A stretch of 64,000 nt of DNA from NCBI GenBank assembly GCA_027489955.1, contig JAIXYZ010000011.1, positions 310,001-374,000 on the forward strand, given 5' to 3'. The position numbers were made by a program, and so were the translations under genes. Positions within the stretch are counted from its first letter, which is position 1. The number at the start of each line of letters is the position of its first letter. Below the pieces are notes generated by a model. It ran no database searches, had not been told where the DNA came from, and saw only the letters and a program-made list of their open reading frames with translations. Positions 33,495 to 43,156 of the stretch are shown here, one piece after another. Source of the DNA: Hyphomicrobiales bacterium (GTDB lineage Bacteria > Pseudomonadota > Alphaproteobacteria > Rhizobiales > Beijerinckiaceae).

Positions 33495-34565
33495 GTGAGT
33501 TCAGACGATATCAAGGGGTTGACGGCGGCAGCGGCCGGTACCGCCGACCCGCTCATGACCAGCCGGGAGCTGTTCGCCAGCGAGGCGACGTTCGCGACGC
33601 TCGTCGACGCCATGCCGCAGATCGTCTGGTCGACGAAGCCCGACGGCTACCACGATTTCTACAACCAGCGCTGGTACGAGTTCACCGGCGTGCCCGCCGG
33701 CTCCACGGACGGCGAGGGCTGGGCCGGGCTCTTCCACCCCGACGACCAGCCCCGCGCCTGGGAGCGCTGGCGCCGCAGCCTGGAGACGGGCGAGACCTAC
33801 GAGGTCGAGTACCGCCTGCGCCACCATTCGGGCCTGTATCGCTGGACGCTCGGGCGCGCCTTGCCCGTGCGCGACGCCTCCGGGCAGATCGTGCGCTGGA
33901 TCGGCACCTGCACCGACATCGACGACGCCAAACGCATCGCCGAGCAGAACGAGCTGCTGTCGCGGGAGCTGAGCCACCGGATCAAGAACATCTTCCAGGT
34001 GGTGACCGGCCTCGTCAGCCTCTCGTCCCGCAAGGCAGGGCCAGAGGTGAAGGCGTTCGCGGCCCAGCTCCGCGACCGTGTCGCCGCCCTCGGCCGCGCC
34101 CATGAATTCGCCCGTCCGCACAGCGAGGAATCGCGGCCGAGCTTCGCCGACACCTCGCTCCACGGCATGCTGCACGAATTGTTCGCCGCCTATCCCGCCC
34201 GCGACGAGGGCCGGGTGACGGTGACGGGCATCGACACGCCCGTCGACGATCGCGGCGCGACCCCGCTCGCCCTGCTCATCCACGAACTGGCGACCAATGC
34301 GATGAAGTACGGCGCGCTTTCGAGCCCGGAAGGTCGCATCGCCATCAGCGTCGAAGACGAGGGCGAGGGCCTGCACATCCGCTGGCGGGAGAGCGAGGGG
34401 CCGCGCGTGCCCGCCGCGCCCGAGCGGACCGGCTTCGGCACGAGGCTGGTGGAATTGTCCATCAGCCAGCAACTCGGCGGCACCGTCGAGCGGCAATGGA
34501 ATCCGGAGGGGCTTGAGGTCGATATCCGCGTGCTCAAGCGCCGCCTGTCACGCGAAAACGACTGA
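33495..34565 (+). CDS. PAS-domain HWE-type sensor histidine kinase
   Basis: A cytoplasmic sensor kinase of 356 residues with no membrane segment. A PAS domain spans about 30-150 (IVWSTKPDGYHDFYNQRWYEFTG, WIGTCTDIDDAKRI). The phosphoacceptor is His161 (LSRELSHRIKNIFQVV). The ATPase domain has the HWE-family features His263 in LIHELATNAMKYGALS and Trp297-x-Glu299 in IRWRESEG. HWE kinases are typical of rhizobia and relatives and often sense light or general stress. The start is GTG at 33495; an ATG at 33555 is the alternative. It faces a stand-alone receiver gene 47 bases downstream, a likely partner. Confidence 0.92.
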   Translation: MSSDDIKGLTAAAAGTADPLMTSRELFASEATFATLVDAMPQIVWSTKPDGYHDFYNQRWYEFTGVPAGSTDGEGWAGLFHPDDQPRAWERWRRSLETGETYEVEYRLRHHSGLYRWTLGRALPVRDASGQIVRWIGTCTDIDDAKRIAEQNELLSRELSHRIKNIFQVVTGLVSLSSRKAGPEVKAFAAQLRDRVAALGRAHEFARPHSEESRPSFADTSLHGMLHELFAAYPARDEGRVTVTGIDTPVDDRGATPLALLIHELATNAMKYGALSSPEGRIAISVEDEGEGLHIRWRESEGPRVPAAPERTGFGTRLVELSISQQLGGTVERQWNPEGLEVDIRVLKRRLSREND

Positions 34566-34612
34566 CGGGTCGCGGAAAGACGATGCGTTTCGCTTCAGCT
34601 TAGCGCTGTCGA

Positions 34613-35029
34613 TCAGGCGTGGTGGGAGAAGGGCTGCAGCGCCGGCGGCGGCGGCATCGGCCGCCCGTGCCGCACGCTCATCGCATACGCGATGGCATCG
34701 CCGATGGCGCGGTCATCGGTGGGCTTGGGCACGACACCGATCGTGCCGGGGATGCCGTCGCCCAGAAGCCGCGGATTGGCAGTCACGAACACGACCGTGA
34801 TGCCCAGCTCCGACAGCAGCTTGCCGATCTGGGGTCCGGTCAGCCCGTCCCGCAGGTGGAGGTCCACGAGGGCGACATCGGGCTGCTGGGTTTCGGCCAA
34901 GCGCAGCGCGGCATCGGAATCGGGAGCGATGCCCACGGGATCGTGTCCCAGGTCCTCGATCATCGCTTCCATGTCGAGGGCGATGAGCACCTCATCTTCA
35001 ACGATCAGCACACGCGCGGTCATGGTCAC
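34613..35029 (-). CDS. Single-domain response regulator (receiver)
   Basis: The protein is a CheY-like receiver of about 138 residues with no output domain. Counting from the ATG at 35023, the phosphoacceptor is Asp54 (VALVDLHLRDG), with acidic pocket residues in VLIVEDEVLIALD, Thr81 and the conserved Lys100 (VVPKPTD). A GTG at 35029 is preceded by GAGGA at the right distance, so I extend two codons to it; the ATG is the alternative. It is convergent with the HWE kinase gene. The pair may pass phosphate onward, for example to a phosphotransfer or anti-sigma protein not in this window. Confidence 0.9.
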   Translation of the reverse strand: MTMTARVLIVEDEVLIALDMEAMIEDLGHDPVGIAPDSDAALRLAETQQPDVALVDLHLRDGLTGPQIGKLLSELGITVVFVTANPRLLGDGIPGTIGVVPKPTDDRAIGDAIAYAMSVRHGRPMPPPPALQPFSHHA

Positions 35030-35144
35030 AGAGATATCCTCGTGCACTCGAAACGCAGGTTTCAAACTTTTGTTCCGGGCACATCCAGCGTGTCACCGAT
35101 TCCTTGAAGGCTGGTAACCATAAGGATCGCCGTCCGGAAAGCCC

Positions 35145-36242
35145 TCAAGCGGCCCGTTCCACTTCCCGCATCTCGGCCCGCAGCTTGGGAAGCGCACCGG
35201 GATAGTCCGCCTGCAGGAACGCGATGAGCTTCTCGCGGACCTCGCACCGCAGGTCCCAGACCCGCGGCGAGGATCGCGCGGAGACGAGCGCCCTCAATTC
35301 GACCACGTCCGGCTTGCTGTCCGTCACCTGCAGGTTGACCACCTTCCGGTCCCAAAGCGGCGACTGCTCCACGATCTCCTGCAGCCGTTCGCGCACGCGC
35401 GGCACCGGGACGGTATGGTCCACATAAAGCATGACGGAGCCGATGATCTCGGCGGAATTGCGCGTCCAGTTCTGGAACGGCTTCTCGATGAAGTAGGACA
35501 GCGGAACGATCAGGCGGCGCAGGTCCCAGAGGCGGATGACGACGTAGGAACCGCCGATCTCCTCGATCCAGCCCCACTCGTTCTCCACGACCACCGCATC
35601 GTCGATCCGGATCGGCTGGGTGATCGCGATCTGCACGCCGGCGATCAGGTTGGACAGGACGGGGCGGGCCGCAAGACCGACGACGAGGCCGGCGGCGCCG
35701 GCGGACGCGAACAGGCTGACGCCGTACTGCCGGACCGAATCGAACGTCATGAGCGCCGCGGAGACGGTCACCACGCCGATCAGGACAACCGCGGTGCGCC
35801 GCAGGACCGACACCTGCGTCATGTGCTTGCGGGCGAGCAGGTTGTCCTCCACGTCGATGCGGAACCGGCGCACGTAGAGGTCGGTCGCCATGGACAGGGC
35901 GACGACCGCGCTCCAGCCGACCAGCGCGATGAAGGCCACCAGCAGCATCTGCCCGACCGTCGCCGCCGCCTCGCTGCTCATGGGCGCGGCCGGCAACACG
36001 AATGCGACGGCGAAGATCATCAGCGCGAGGCGCGCCGGACGATAGACGCGCGTGACGAAGGACTGCAGCGCCGGCCGGCCCGGTCCGATGAAGCGCCTGA
36101 CGAGCCGCACAAAGGTCCGGTGGGCGAGGAACGCGATCGCGGCCGCTCCGGCCAGCATTGCGGCCGCGACCGCCTCGGCAGGCAGCCAGGACAGCCAGTC
36201 CTCGATGCGCCAGACCAGCGCGCGCCATCCCGCTCCGTCCAT
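35145..36242 (-). CDS. MscS-family mechanosensitive channel
   Basis: The 365-residue protein has four or more hydrophobic segments near 20-38, 68-86, 96-120 and 150-172, then the MscS pore helix AGAAGLVVGLAARPVLSNLI and the beta domain beginning IAGVQIAITQPIRIDDAVVV. It should open under membrane tension to release solutes during osmotic downshock. The ATG at 36242 has AGGAGG six bases ahead of it; a longer frame reaching 36356 has no such site. It is divergent from a secreted protein gene. Confidence 0.9.
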   Translation of the reverse strand: MDGAGWRALVWRIEDWLSWLPAEAVAAAMLAGAAAIAFLAHRTFVRLVRRFIGPGRPALQSFVTRVYRPARLALMIFAVAFVLPAAPMSSEAAATVGQMLLVAFIALVGWSAVVALSMATDLYVRRFRIDVEDNLLARKHMTQVSVLRRTAVVLIGVVTVSAALMTFDSVRQYGVSLFASAGAAGLVVGLAARPVLSNLIAGVQIAITQPIRIDDAVVVENEWGWIEEIGGSYVVIRLWDLRRLIVPLSYFIEKPFQNWTRNSAEIIGSVMLYVDHTVPVPRVRERLQEIVEQSPLWDRKVVNLQVTDSKPDVVELRALVSARSSPRVWDLRCEVREKLIAFLQADYPGALPKLRAEMREVERAA

Positions 36243-36405
36243 GCCGATCCTCCTCAATTCATCGCAAGGCCCCCGAAACCACCCATGTGGGGAACGGGCG
36301 CTTGTCAGGGAGGTTCCGCAAATGCACAGCCCGGCCGACAAAGGCACACCTTGCAAGACCGCCGATTATGCTGGAATGTCGTGCGGTATCAGGGAGATGA
36401 GCCCT

Positions 36406-36987
36406 ATGGGCGCAAGGCGTATCATGTTGGCGTCCGCCTTGACGCTCGCCGCATCCGGTCCCGCAGCCGCGCAGGACGACTGGCGCGCCACGATGCAGGT
36501 CCGCCGCATCGACACGTTCATCTGCAGCACGTCCGTGCAGCCCGACCTCGCGGATTGCCGGTTGGACCGCATCAGTCCTCGCAATCTGGTGATCGACTTC
36601 CGCCAGGAGGGCGAGGGCATCCGGATCCGAGTGACGGGCGGAACGCCGGGGAGCGTGCTGCCGGTCGATTATGCCTGTTTTCCTTGGCAGACGCTGACGA
36701 TGTCGATCGGGACGGAGGACGGGCAGGAGAAGACCTTTGCCGGGCGCTGCCGCTACATAGCACGCTACGGCGAAGCGGCGATCTATCTGCAGGGCCCCGT
36801 CGAGTATGCCGACGGCCGCCTCGACGTGCTGCACGAGGTCTATCAGATCGGTCCCGGCTCGTGCCTGGGCTCGCTGTCACTGCGAATCCACGACCGGGTT
36901 GAACTGGAAGCTTATACGGCGACCTGCACCTCGTCCGGTTCGCTGCCGGATGCGTCGTTGCCGGCCGAAAACATGCTGAGGCGCTGA
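36406..36987 (+). CDS. Secreted cysteine-rich protein A, unknown function
   Basis: I do not recognise this gene. The 193-residue product begins with a signal peptide (MGARRIMLASALTLAASGPAA; cut near AAAQ-D at 23). Six cysteines, all in the mature part (40, 51, 91, 115, 153, 174), fit three disulfides. The rest is mixed beta-like sequence with segments LVIDFRQEGEGIRIRVTG and GPVEYADGRLDVLHEVYQIG. I chose the ATG at 36406, eight bases after AGGGAGA; 36397 is in frame but too close. Only two bases separate it from the next, similar, secreted gene. Confidence 0.75.
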   Translation: MGARRIMLASALTLAASGPAAAQDDWRATMQVRRIDTFICSTSVQPDLADCRLDRISPRNLVIDFRQEGEGIRIRVTGGTPGSVLPVDYACFPWQTLTMSIGTEDGQEKTFAGRCRYIARYGEAAIYLQGPVEYADGRLDVLHEVYQIGPGSCLGSLSLRIHDRVELEAYTATCTSSGSLPDASLPAENMLRR

Positions 36988-36989
36988 CG

Positions 36990-37829
36990 ATGGTACGCGT
37001 GTCGCTTGCAGCCGCCGCGGCGATCCTGGCCTTCCTCGCCTGTATCCCGCCCGCCGCCGCGCAGCGCCGCGAAGCCTGCGGCCGTCCGCCGGACACCGAC
37101 GAGTTCGCGTGGCTGGTCGATCGCTGCCGGGTCAATCCGCAGGCCTGGCGCATGAGCACGGCTTTTCGGCTGCCCAATCGGGATCTGTCCGACAAGATGC
37201 GGTGCTCGGATCTCGGCGCCTGGGCGGCATTCTGCGGGTATCGGCTGCCCGGCGGCGGCGGCGGCGGGCAGGCGGAGCAGCCTCGCGAGCAGCCCAGACG
37301 CCAGGCACCCGCACCCGTGAGGACGGCGCCGGTCGAACCGCCCAGGGAACCGGTCGCGCCGGCCTGTCCGGCCACCGGCTGCATCGACCAGGCCCTCGGC
37401 GACCCCGAGGGGCTCACCCCCGGCACCCGCGAATGGGCGGAGGCCCATTGCGGCAAGGCGGACGAGCACGGCCAGCGCTGGAACCAGGGCGACCTCGCCA
37501 CCTGCGCGGAAGCCTTTGTCGGCGTGTACAAGGCGATGAAGCAGCAGGAGCAGGCGGAGGAAGAAGCCGGGAGCGAATGCATCTCGATCGACGCGAAGGG
37601 CACGTTCTTCAACACCTGCGGGCGGCCCGTGATCGTCACCTTCCGCACCGTCGGCGGCGGCTGCTTCATGAATGGCCCAGGCTCGGTGACGATCGCCGCC
37701 AATGGCCACACCGCCTCGGCGGCCAACATGGAGTGCGACGGGCGCAGGCCCGAGCGCGGGGAGTGGAACGTCTGCGACCTCGCGGCCTGGAACCGGGGCG
37801 CCTGCCGTCTGGAATTCCGGCGGCGCTGA
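36990..37829 (+). CDS. Secreted cysteine-rich protein B, unknown function
   Basis: I do not recognise this gene. The 279-residue product has a signal peptide (about 1-25, ending PPAAAQ-R). Three parts follow: an N-terminal Cys-bearing region (30-82), a Gly/Pro/Arg-rich linker (86-124), and a C-terminal region (125-279) with ECISIDAKGTFFNTCGRPVI, VTIAANGHTASAANMECDG and WNVCDLAAWNRGACRLEFRR. The mature part has 14 cysteines, an even number. The gene starts two bases after protein A stops, so the two are surely co-transcribed and may act together outside the cytoplasm. Confidence 0.78.
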   Translation: MVRVSLAAAAAILAFLACIPPAAAQRREACGRPPDTDEFAWLVDRCRVNPQAWRMSTAFRLPNRDLSDKMRCSDLGAWAAFCGYRLPGGGGGGQAEQPREQPRRQAPAPVRTAPVEPPREPVAPACPATGCIDQALGDPEGLTPGTREWAEAHCGKADEHGQRWNQGDLATCAEAFVGVYKAMKQQEQAEEEAGSECISIDAKGTFFNTCGRPVIVTFRTVGGGCFMNGPGSVTIAANGHTASAANMECDGRRPERGEWNVCDLAAWNRGACRLEFRRR

Positions 37830-37943
37830 GCGGGCGGGCAGCGCGGGGCCGCTTGCCGCTGCGGGGTCCAGTCGCTACATACCGCCCGACCCTTCACCCC
37901 CATTGTCCGCCGTTCGCGGCGCCGATCCTGGAGCCGATCCATC

Positions 37944-39599
<1,656 letters not shown>

Positions 39600-39616
39600 G
39601 AAAAAGGCCGCTCGCC

Positions 39617-40139
39617 GTCATGCCCGGCCTCGTGCCGGGCATCAGCGCCCGGCCCTGTGGACGTGGATGGTCGGGACAGGCCCGACCATGACGAGCACCC
39701 TGCCCTCCCGCCCCCTCACCGTCATGCTCGGCCTTGTGCCGAGCATCCACGTCTTGTCCCGCAGCGAAGAAGGCGTGGATGGTCGGGACAGGCCCGACCA
39801 TGACGAGCACACTGCCCTCCCGCCCCCTCGCCGTCATGCTCGGCCTTGTGCCGAGCATCCATGCCCTGCCCGGCAGCGAGGACGGCGGGAATGGTCGGGA
39901 CGGGCCCGACCATGACGAGCACCCTGCCTTCCCGCCCCCTCGCCGTCATGCTCGGCCTCGTGCCGAGCATCCACGTCTTGTCCCGCAGCGAAGAAGGCGT
40001 GGATGGTCGGGACAGGCCCGACCATGACGCTCAACCCTTGAGCACCCGCCCTCGCCGTCATGCTCGGCCTTGTGCCGAGCATCCACGCCTTGCCCAGCGG
40101 CGAGGAAGGCGGGGATGGTCGGACAGGCCCGACCATGAC
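39617..40139. repeat. Five-unit tandem palindrome array (REP/BIME-like)
   Basis: Five copies of a composite unit start at 39617, 39721, 39833, 39945 and 40057, a period of 112 bases (104 for the first). Each unit has two hairpins: one with ATGCTCGGC and its complement GCCGAGCAT (first copy ATGCCCGGC), and one with ATGGTCGGG and its complement CCCGACCAT. Each unit is bounded by GTCATG and CATGAC, so it is also an outer inverted repeat. Spacers vary: some keep GTCTTGTCCCGCAGCGAAGA, others differ. Length and palindromy resemble a bacterial interspersed mosaic element rather than CRISPR. It fills the 587-base gap after ettA. Confidence 0.9.
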
Positions 40140-40186
40140 GCGCGCGTCAGACTTGTGCTGCGCAATCGCTCTTCTAAGCTCGCGCC

Positions 40187-40474
40187 ATGCGCGGGGGCTG
40201 GGTCTACATCGTCACCAACAGGCCGAACGGCACGCTTTATATCGGCGTCACGGCCAACATTGCGCGCCGCATCTACGAGCATCGCGAGGGCCTCGTTGAT
40301 GGGTTCACCAAACGCTACGGCCTGAAAACGCTGGTCTGGTACGAACGGCACGACACGATCGAGGCGGCGATCCAGCGGGAGACGTCCATGAAGCGGTGGC
40401 TGCGCGCCTGGAAGGTTCGAACGATCATGCGCGACAACCCCGCCTGGCGTGACCTCTACGCAGAGCTCGCATGA
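40187..40474 (+). CDS. GIY-YIG domain endonuclease-like protein
   Basis: The 95-residue protein is a stand-alone GIY-YIG (URI) domain of the UPF0213/YhbQ type. The motif pair is VYIV (the GIY position) and LYIG (YIG) in [19 protein letters not shown], followed by the catalytic arginine region RRIYEHREG and the metal-binding glutamate in [12 protein letters not shown]. The fold suggests a nuclease; the substrate of such single-domain proteins is poorly known. No clear Shine-Dalgarno site precedes the ATG. A weak TAAGCT lies ten bases upstream, so a leaderless message is possible. It overlaps the next gene by four bases. Confidence 0.88.
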   Translation: MRGGWVYIVTNRPNGTLYIGVTANIARRIYEHREGLVDGFTKRYGLKTLVWYERHDTIEAAIQRETSMKRWLRAWKVRTIMRDNPAWRDLYAELA

Positions 40475-41136
40475 CCCGGCCTGCTGTCCCGCCGTCCACG
40501 CTCCTTTCCCTGGCGACGCTCGTCCTGGCCAATCTCCTGCCGTTGGCGGGCGTGCTGCTTTTCGGGTGGAGCGCCTTCGAGGTGCTCATCCTGTTCTGGG
40601 CGGAAAACGTGGTGATCGGGGGCTACAACCTCCTGCGCATGCTCGCCGTGCTGCTCCTGCGGCGGGATTGGGCGATCCTGGCGGTCGCGCCGTTCTTCGC
40701 CGTCCATTACGGCCTGTTCTGCGCCGGCCACAGTGTCTTCCTGGTCGGGGCCTTCGCCCCGCCGGACCTGCGCGATCAGGCAACGAGCGCCCTGCCGGCG
40801 CTCTTTCTCTCCGGCGCGCTGGCCGTGCCGCTCCTGGCCCTCATCGCCAGCCATGGCGTGTCGTTCCTGGCCAACTTCCTGTGGGCGGGGGAATGGCGCC
40901 ATGTCGATGCCAAGACGCTGATGGGCGCGCCCTATCCGCGCATCATGATCCTCCACGTCACGATCATCGTGGGCATGATCCTCGTCCAGGCGCTCGGCGC
41001 ACCGGTCGCGGCGGTCGCCCTGCTCGTCGTCATCAAGATTGCCGTCGACACCTTCGCCCATCTGCGCGAGCACAGGCGGCTGGCCGCGCCGCCCGCCGCC
41101 CAGGCCGCACCAGCACCCGCCGGGAGCCCGTCATGA
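40471..41136 (+). CDS. DUF6498-type integral membrane protein
   Basis: The 221-residue protein has about six membrane segments: near 11-31, 34-60, 68-92, 108-126, 149-175 and 178-195. It contains [22 protein letters not shown], which matches my recollection of the DUF6498 family; function unknown. The acidic FWAEN motif inside a membrane segment is the most conserved-looking part. The C-terminus is Ala/Pro-rich and probably cytoplasmic. It overlaps the genes on both sides by four bases (ATGA on each side), so all three are likely translated together. Confidence 0.75.
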   Translation: MTRPAVPPSTLLSLATLVLANLLPLAGVLLFGWSAFEVLILFWAENVVIGGYNLLRMLAVLLLRRDWAILAVAPFFAVHYGLFCAGHSVFLVGAFAPPDLRDQATSALPALFLSGALAVPLLALIASHGVSFLANFLWAGEWRHVDAKTLMGAPYPRIMILHVTIIVGMILVQALGAPVAAVALLVVIKIAVDTFAHLREHRRLAAPPAAQAAPAPAGSPS

Positions 41137-41918
41137 CCGCCACCCAGACCGACTGGTCCGCCGCCCGCTATCTCGCCTTCGAGGACGAGCGCACCCGCCC
41201 GGCGCGGGACCTCCTCGCCCAGGTGCCGCTCGACGGCGCGGCGCGCGCCGTGGACATGGGCTGCGGCCCGGGCAATTCCACCGAGCTGCTGGTGGAGCGC
41301 TTCGGCACGGCCGCGGTCTCCGGCTTCGACACCTCGCCCGACATGCTGGCGAAGGCGCGGGCCCGCCTGCCGGGGATCGCGTTCGAACAGGCCGACCTCG
41401 CCACATGGCAGCCGGATGGGGAGCCCGACCTCCTCTTCGCCAATGCCGTGCTCCAATGGGTGCCCGATCACGTGGCGGTCGTTGTGAGGCTGGCCCGGAC
41501 GCTCCGGCCCGGCGGATACCTGGCCGTGCAGATGCCCGACAATCTGGACGAGCCCTCCCATGCGGAAATGCGCGCGGTGGCGGCGTCCGATCCGCGCTGG
41601 GCCGCGCGCCTCGCCCGCGCGGCGGACGCCCGCGACGCCGTGGTCGATCCCGGCGTCTATTACGATGCGCTTCAGGCCGTCTGCGCCCGCGTCGAGGTGT
41701 GGGTCACCGTCTACCACCACGTGCTGGAGGGTCCCGGCGCGATCGCGCGCTGGTTCGAGACGACGGGCCTGCGGCCGTTCCTCAATCCCCTCTCGCAGGC
41801 CGAGCAGGCGGACTTCCTCGCCGCCTATACGGACAGGATGGCGCAGGCCTATCCGGCTCAGGCCGACGGCCGTGTCCTGCTCCGGCTGCCGCGTCTGTTC
41901 GTCGTCGCCCGACGCTGA
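41133..41918 (+). CDS. tam: Trans-aconitate 2-methyltransferase-like enzyme
   Basis: The 261-residue protein is a class I SAM-dependent methyltransferase. The cofactor motif is [19 protein letters not shown], followed by [30 protein letters not shown] and [16 protein letters not shown], which are typical of Tam. Tam methylates trans-aconitate, an inhibitor of aconitase formed spontaneously. I chose the ATG at 41133, which overlaps the DUF6498 stop. A frame that starts at 40449 runs through the previous gene and was rejected. Confidence 0.88.
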   Translation: MTATQTDWSAARYLAFEDERTRPARDLLAQVPLDGAARAVDMGCGPGNSTELLVERFGTAAVSGFDTSPDMLAKARARLPGIAFEQADLATWQPDGEPDLLFANAVLQWVPDHVAVVVRLARTLRPGGYLAVQMPDNLDEPSHAEMRAVAASDPRWAARLARAADARDAVVDPGVYYDALQAVCARVEVWVTVYHHVLEGPGAIARWFETTGLRPFLNPLSQAEQADFLAAYTDRMAQAYPAQADGRVLLRLPRLFVVARR

Positions 41919-41935
41919 GCCGCGGCTGCCAGCCG

Positions 41936-41957
41936 TTAACGAACGGTTAGGGTTAAC
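41936..41957. promoter_or_regulatory. Candidate CtrA-type box before the flbT gene group
   Basis: TTAA at 41936-41939, seven bases, then TTAG at 41947-41950, and a further TTAAC at 41953-41957, lie 45-66 bases before the first gene of the flbT group. The pattern TTAA-N7-TTAA is the known CtrA full site in alphaproteobacteria, and flagellar genes are frequent CtrA targets. One base of the second half does not match, so this is a candidate only. Confidence 0.35.
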
Positions 41958-42001
41958 AATTCATTGTCGCCGGCAGCGAACGACAGCCGGCCGACGAGGT
42001 C

Positions 42002-42328
42002 ATGACCGATATCCCAAAGCTCTCCCCGACCCAGCCGCAGGCGACCCTGCTCGACCTTCAGGAGCGGATCGCGCAGCGCCGCGCCGCCGCGTCCGGCGCG
42101 GGCGAGGCCGAGGGCCGCAAGGACGATCCCTCCACCGTCGTGACGACGGGCGCGGCCGGCATCCTGGCCGGCTCGGTCACCTCGCTCGCCGAGGCGCTGG
42201 ACCTTGCCGCCGACGACATCGGCGAGAACGAGGCGGCCGGGCTGGCGGCCGCCCTTCGCGGCCTGCTGGAGGGGGACGGCAACAGCCTCACCTCCCCGGC
42301 CGGCCAGTCGATCCTGCGGACCATGTGA
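42002..42328 (+). CDS. Small flagellar-cluster protein, unknown
   Basis: I do not recognise this 108-residue protein. It is Ala/Glu/Asp-rich with no signal peptide or membrane segment, and has no cysteine or tryptophan. Features are a predicted helix QATLLDLQERIAQRRAAA, a central Gly/Ala/Thr part (TTGAAGILAGSVTSLAEAL), and a helix IGENEAAGLAAALRGLLEG. It lies 15 bases before flbT on the same strand with CGAGG in front of its ATG, so a role in flagellar control or assembly is likely by position only. Confidence 0.72.
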   Translation: MTDIPKLSPTQPQATLLDLQERIAQRRAAASGAGEAEGRKDDPSTVVTTGAAGILAGSVTSLAEALDLAADDIGENEAAGLAAALRGLLEGDGNSLTSPAGQSILRTM

Positions 42329-42343
42329 GGGGGACCGGAAGCG

Positions 42344-42748
42344 ATGGCCCTGAAAGTCGAACTCAAGCCCGATGAACGCCTGATCGTCGGCACCGCGGTC
42401 ATCCGCAACGGAGACCAGCGGGTGAAGCTCTTCATCGAGGGCAATGCCCCGATCCTGCGGGAGAAGGACATCCTCACCCCCGCCTCGGCCGACACGCCGG
42501 CCAAGCGGATCTACCTCGCCATCCAGCTCATGTACCTGACGCAGGACCTGTCGGCGAACCACCAGATCTATTTCGAGCTGGTGCGCGATTTCCTCGCCGC
42601 CGTGCCGTCCAGTGCGGAGCTTATTGCGGATATCAATAACCGCATTTTAAGCGGCGACATGTACAAGGCCCTGAAGGCTGCCAAAAAGCTGATGGCCTAC
42701 GAGTCGGAGTTGCTGGACCATGCACTACGCGGCGACCACCTACGCTAA
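42344..42748 (+). CDS. flbT: Flagellar biosynthesis regulator FlbT
   Basis: FlbT is a post-transcriptional regulator of flagellin production found in alphaproteobacteria; in Caulobacter it binds flagellin mRNA and destabilises it when the hook is not complete. The 134-residue protein is the family length and has LKPDERLIVGTAVIRNGDQR and LREKDILTPASADTPAKRIY, then LYLTQDL-like MYLTQDLSANHQIYFELVRDF. GAGGGGG precedes the start. It overlaps flaF by 29 bases. No flagellin gene is in the window. Confidence 0.93.
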   Translation: MALKVELKPDERLIVGTAVIRNGDQRVKLFIEGNAPILREKDILTPASADTPAKRIYLAIQLMYLTQDLSANHQIYFELVRDFLAAVPSSAELIADINNRILSGDMYKALKAAKKLMAYESELLDHALRGDHLR

Positions 42749-43091
42749 GGTTTCCCAGTTCGCCCAGTCTCCCCGCGAACTGGAAGCGTCGGTGCTCATG
42801 AAGGCCGCGGTCCGGCTCCAGACCATCAAGGAGAACTGGGCCGAGCGCGCCGGCGAACTCGACGAGGCGCTGCTCTACAACCGCAAGCTCTGGACCGTGC
42901 TCGTCACCGCCGTGACCGAGCCGGAAAGCCAGCTCCCGGCCCAGATCAAGCAGAACATCGTGAATCTCGGCATGTTCATCTTCAAGCGCACGCTCGACCT
43001 CGGGTCCGAGCCGGTGCCGGAGAAGCTGACGGTCCTGATCAACATCAACCGCGAGATCGCGGCCGGCCTGCGGATGCAGCCCGCCGCCTGA
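42720..43091 (+). CDS. flaF: Flagellin assembly factor FlaF
   Basis: FlaF is a small protein needed for flagellin synthesis or secretion in alphaproteobacteria and works against FlbT. The 123-residue protein has the family pattern SPRELEASVLMKAAVRLQTI, WAERAGELDEALLYNRKLWTVL and LPAQIKQNIVNLGMFIFKRT. It starts inside the end of flbT (29-base overlap, different frame). It converges on flgL with a 65-base gap. Confidence 0.92.
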   Translation: MHYAATTYAKVSQFAQSPRELEASVLMKAAVRLQTIKENWAERAGELDEALLYNRKLWTVLVTAVTEPESQLPAQIKQNIVNLGMFIFKRTLDLGSEPVPEKLTVLININREIAAGLRMQPAA

Positions 43092-43156
43092 AGACCGCGC
43101 GCGCCATCGCCGCGGCCGTCCCAGCGACGCGAAAGCCCCTCAGTGATAGTCCGCTA

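Noticed and set aside
39734-40136. Repeated small frames inside the palindrome array that look like tandem peptide repeats
   Set aside because: They follow from the DNA repeat itself; there is no ribosome site, and both strands give similar frames.
39617-40139. CRISPR array
   Set aside because: The unit is about 112 bases, itself a double palindrome, and the units are almost identical throughout; there are no short direct repeats with unique spacers and no cas genes.
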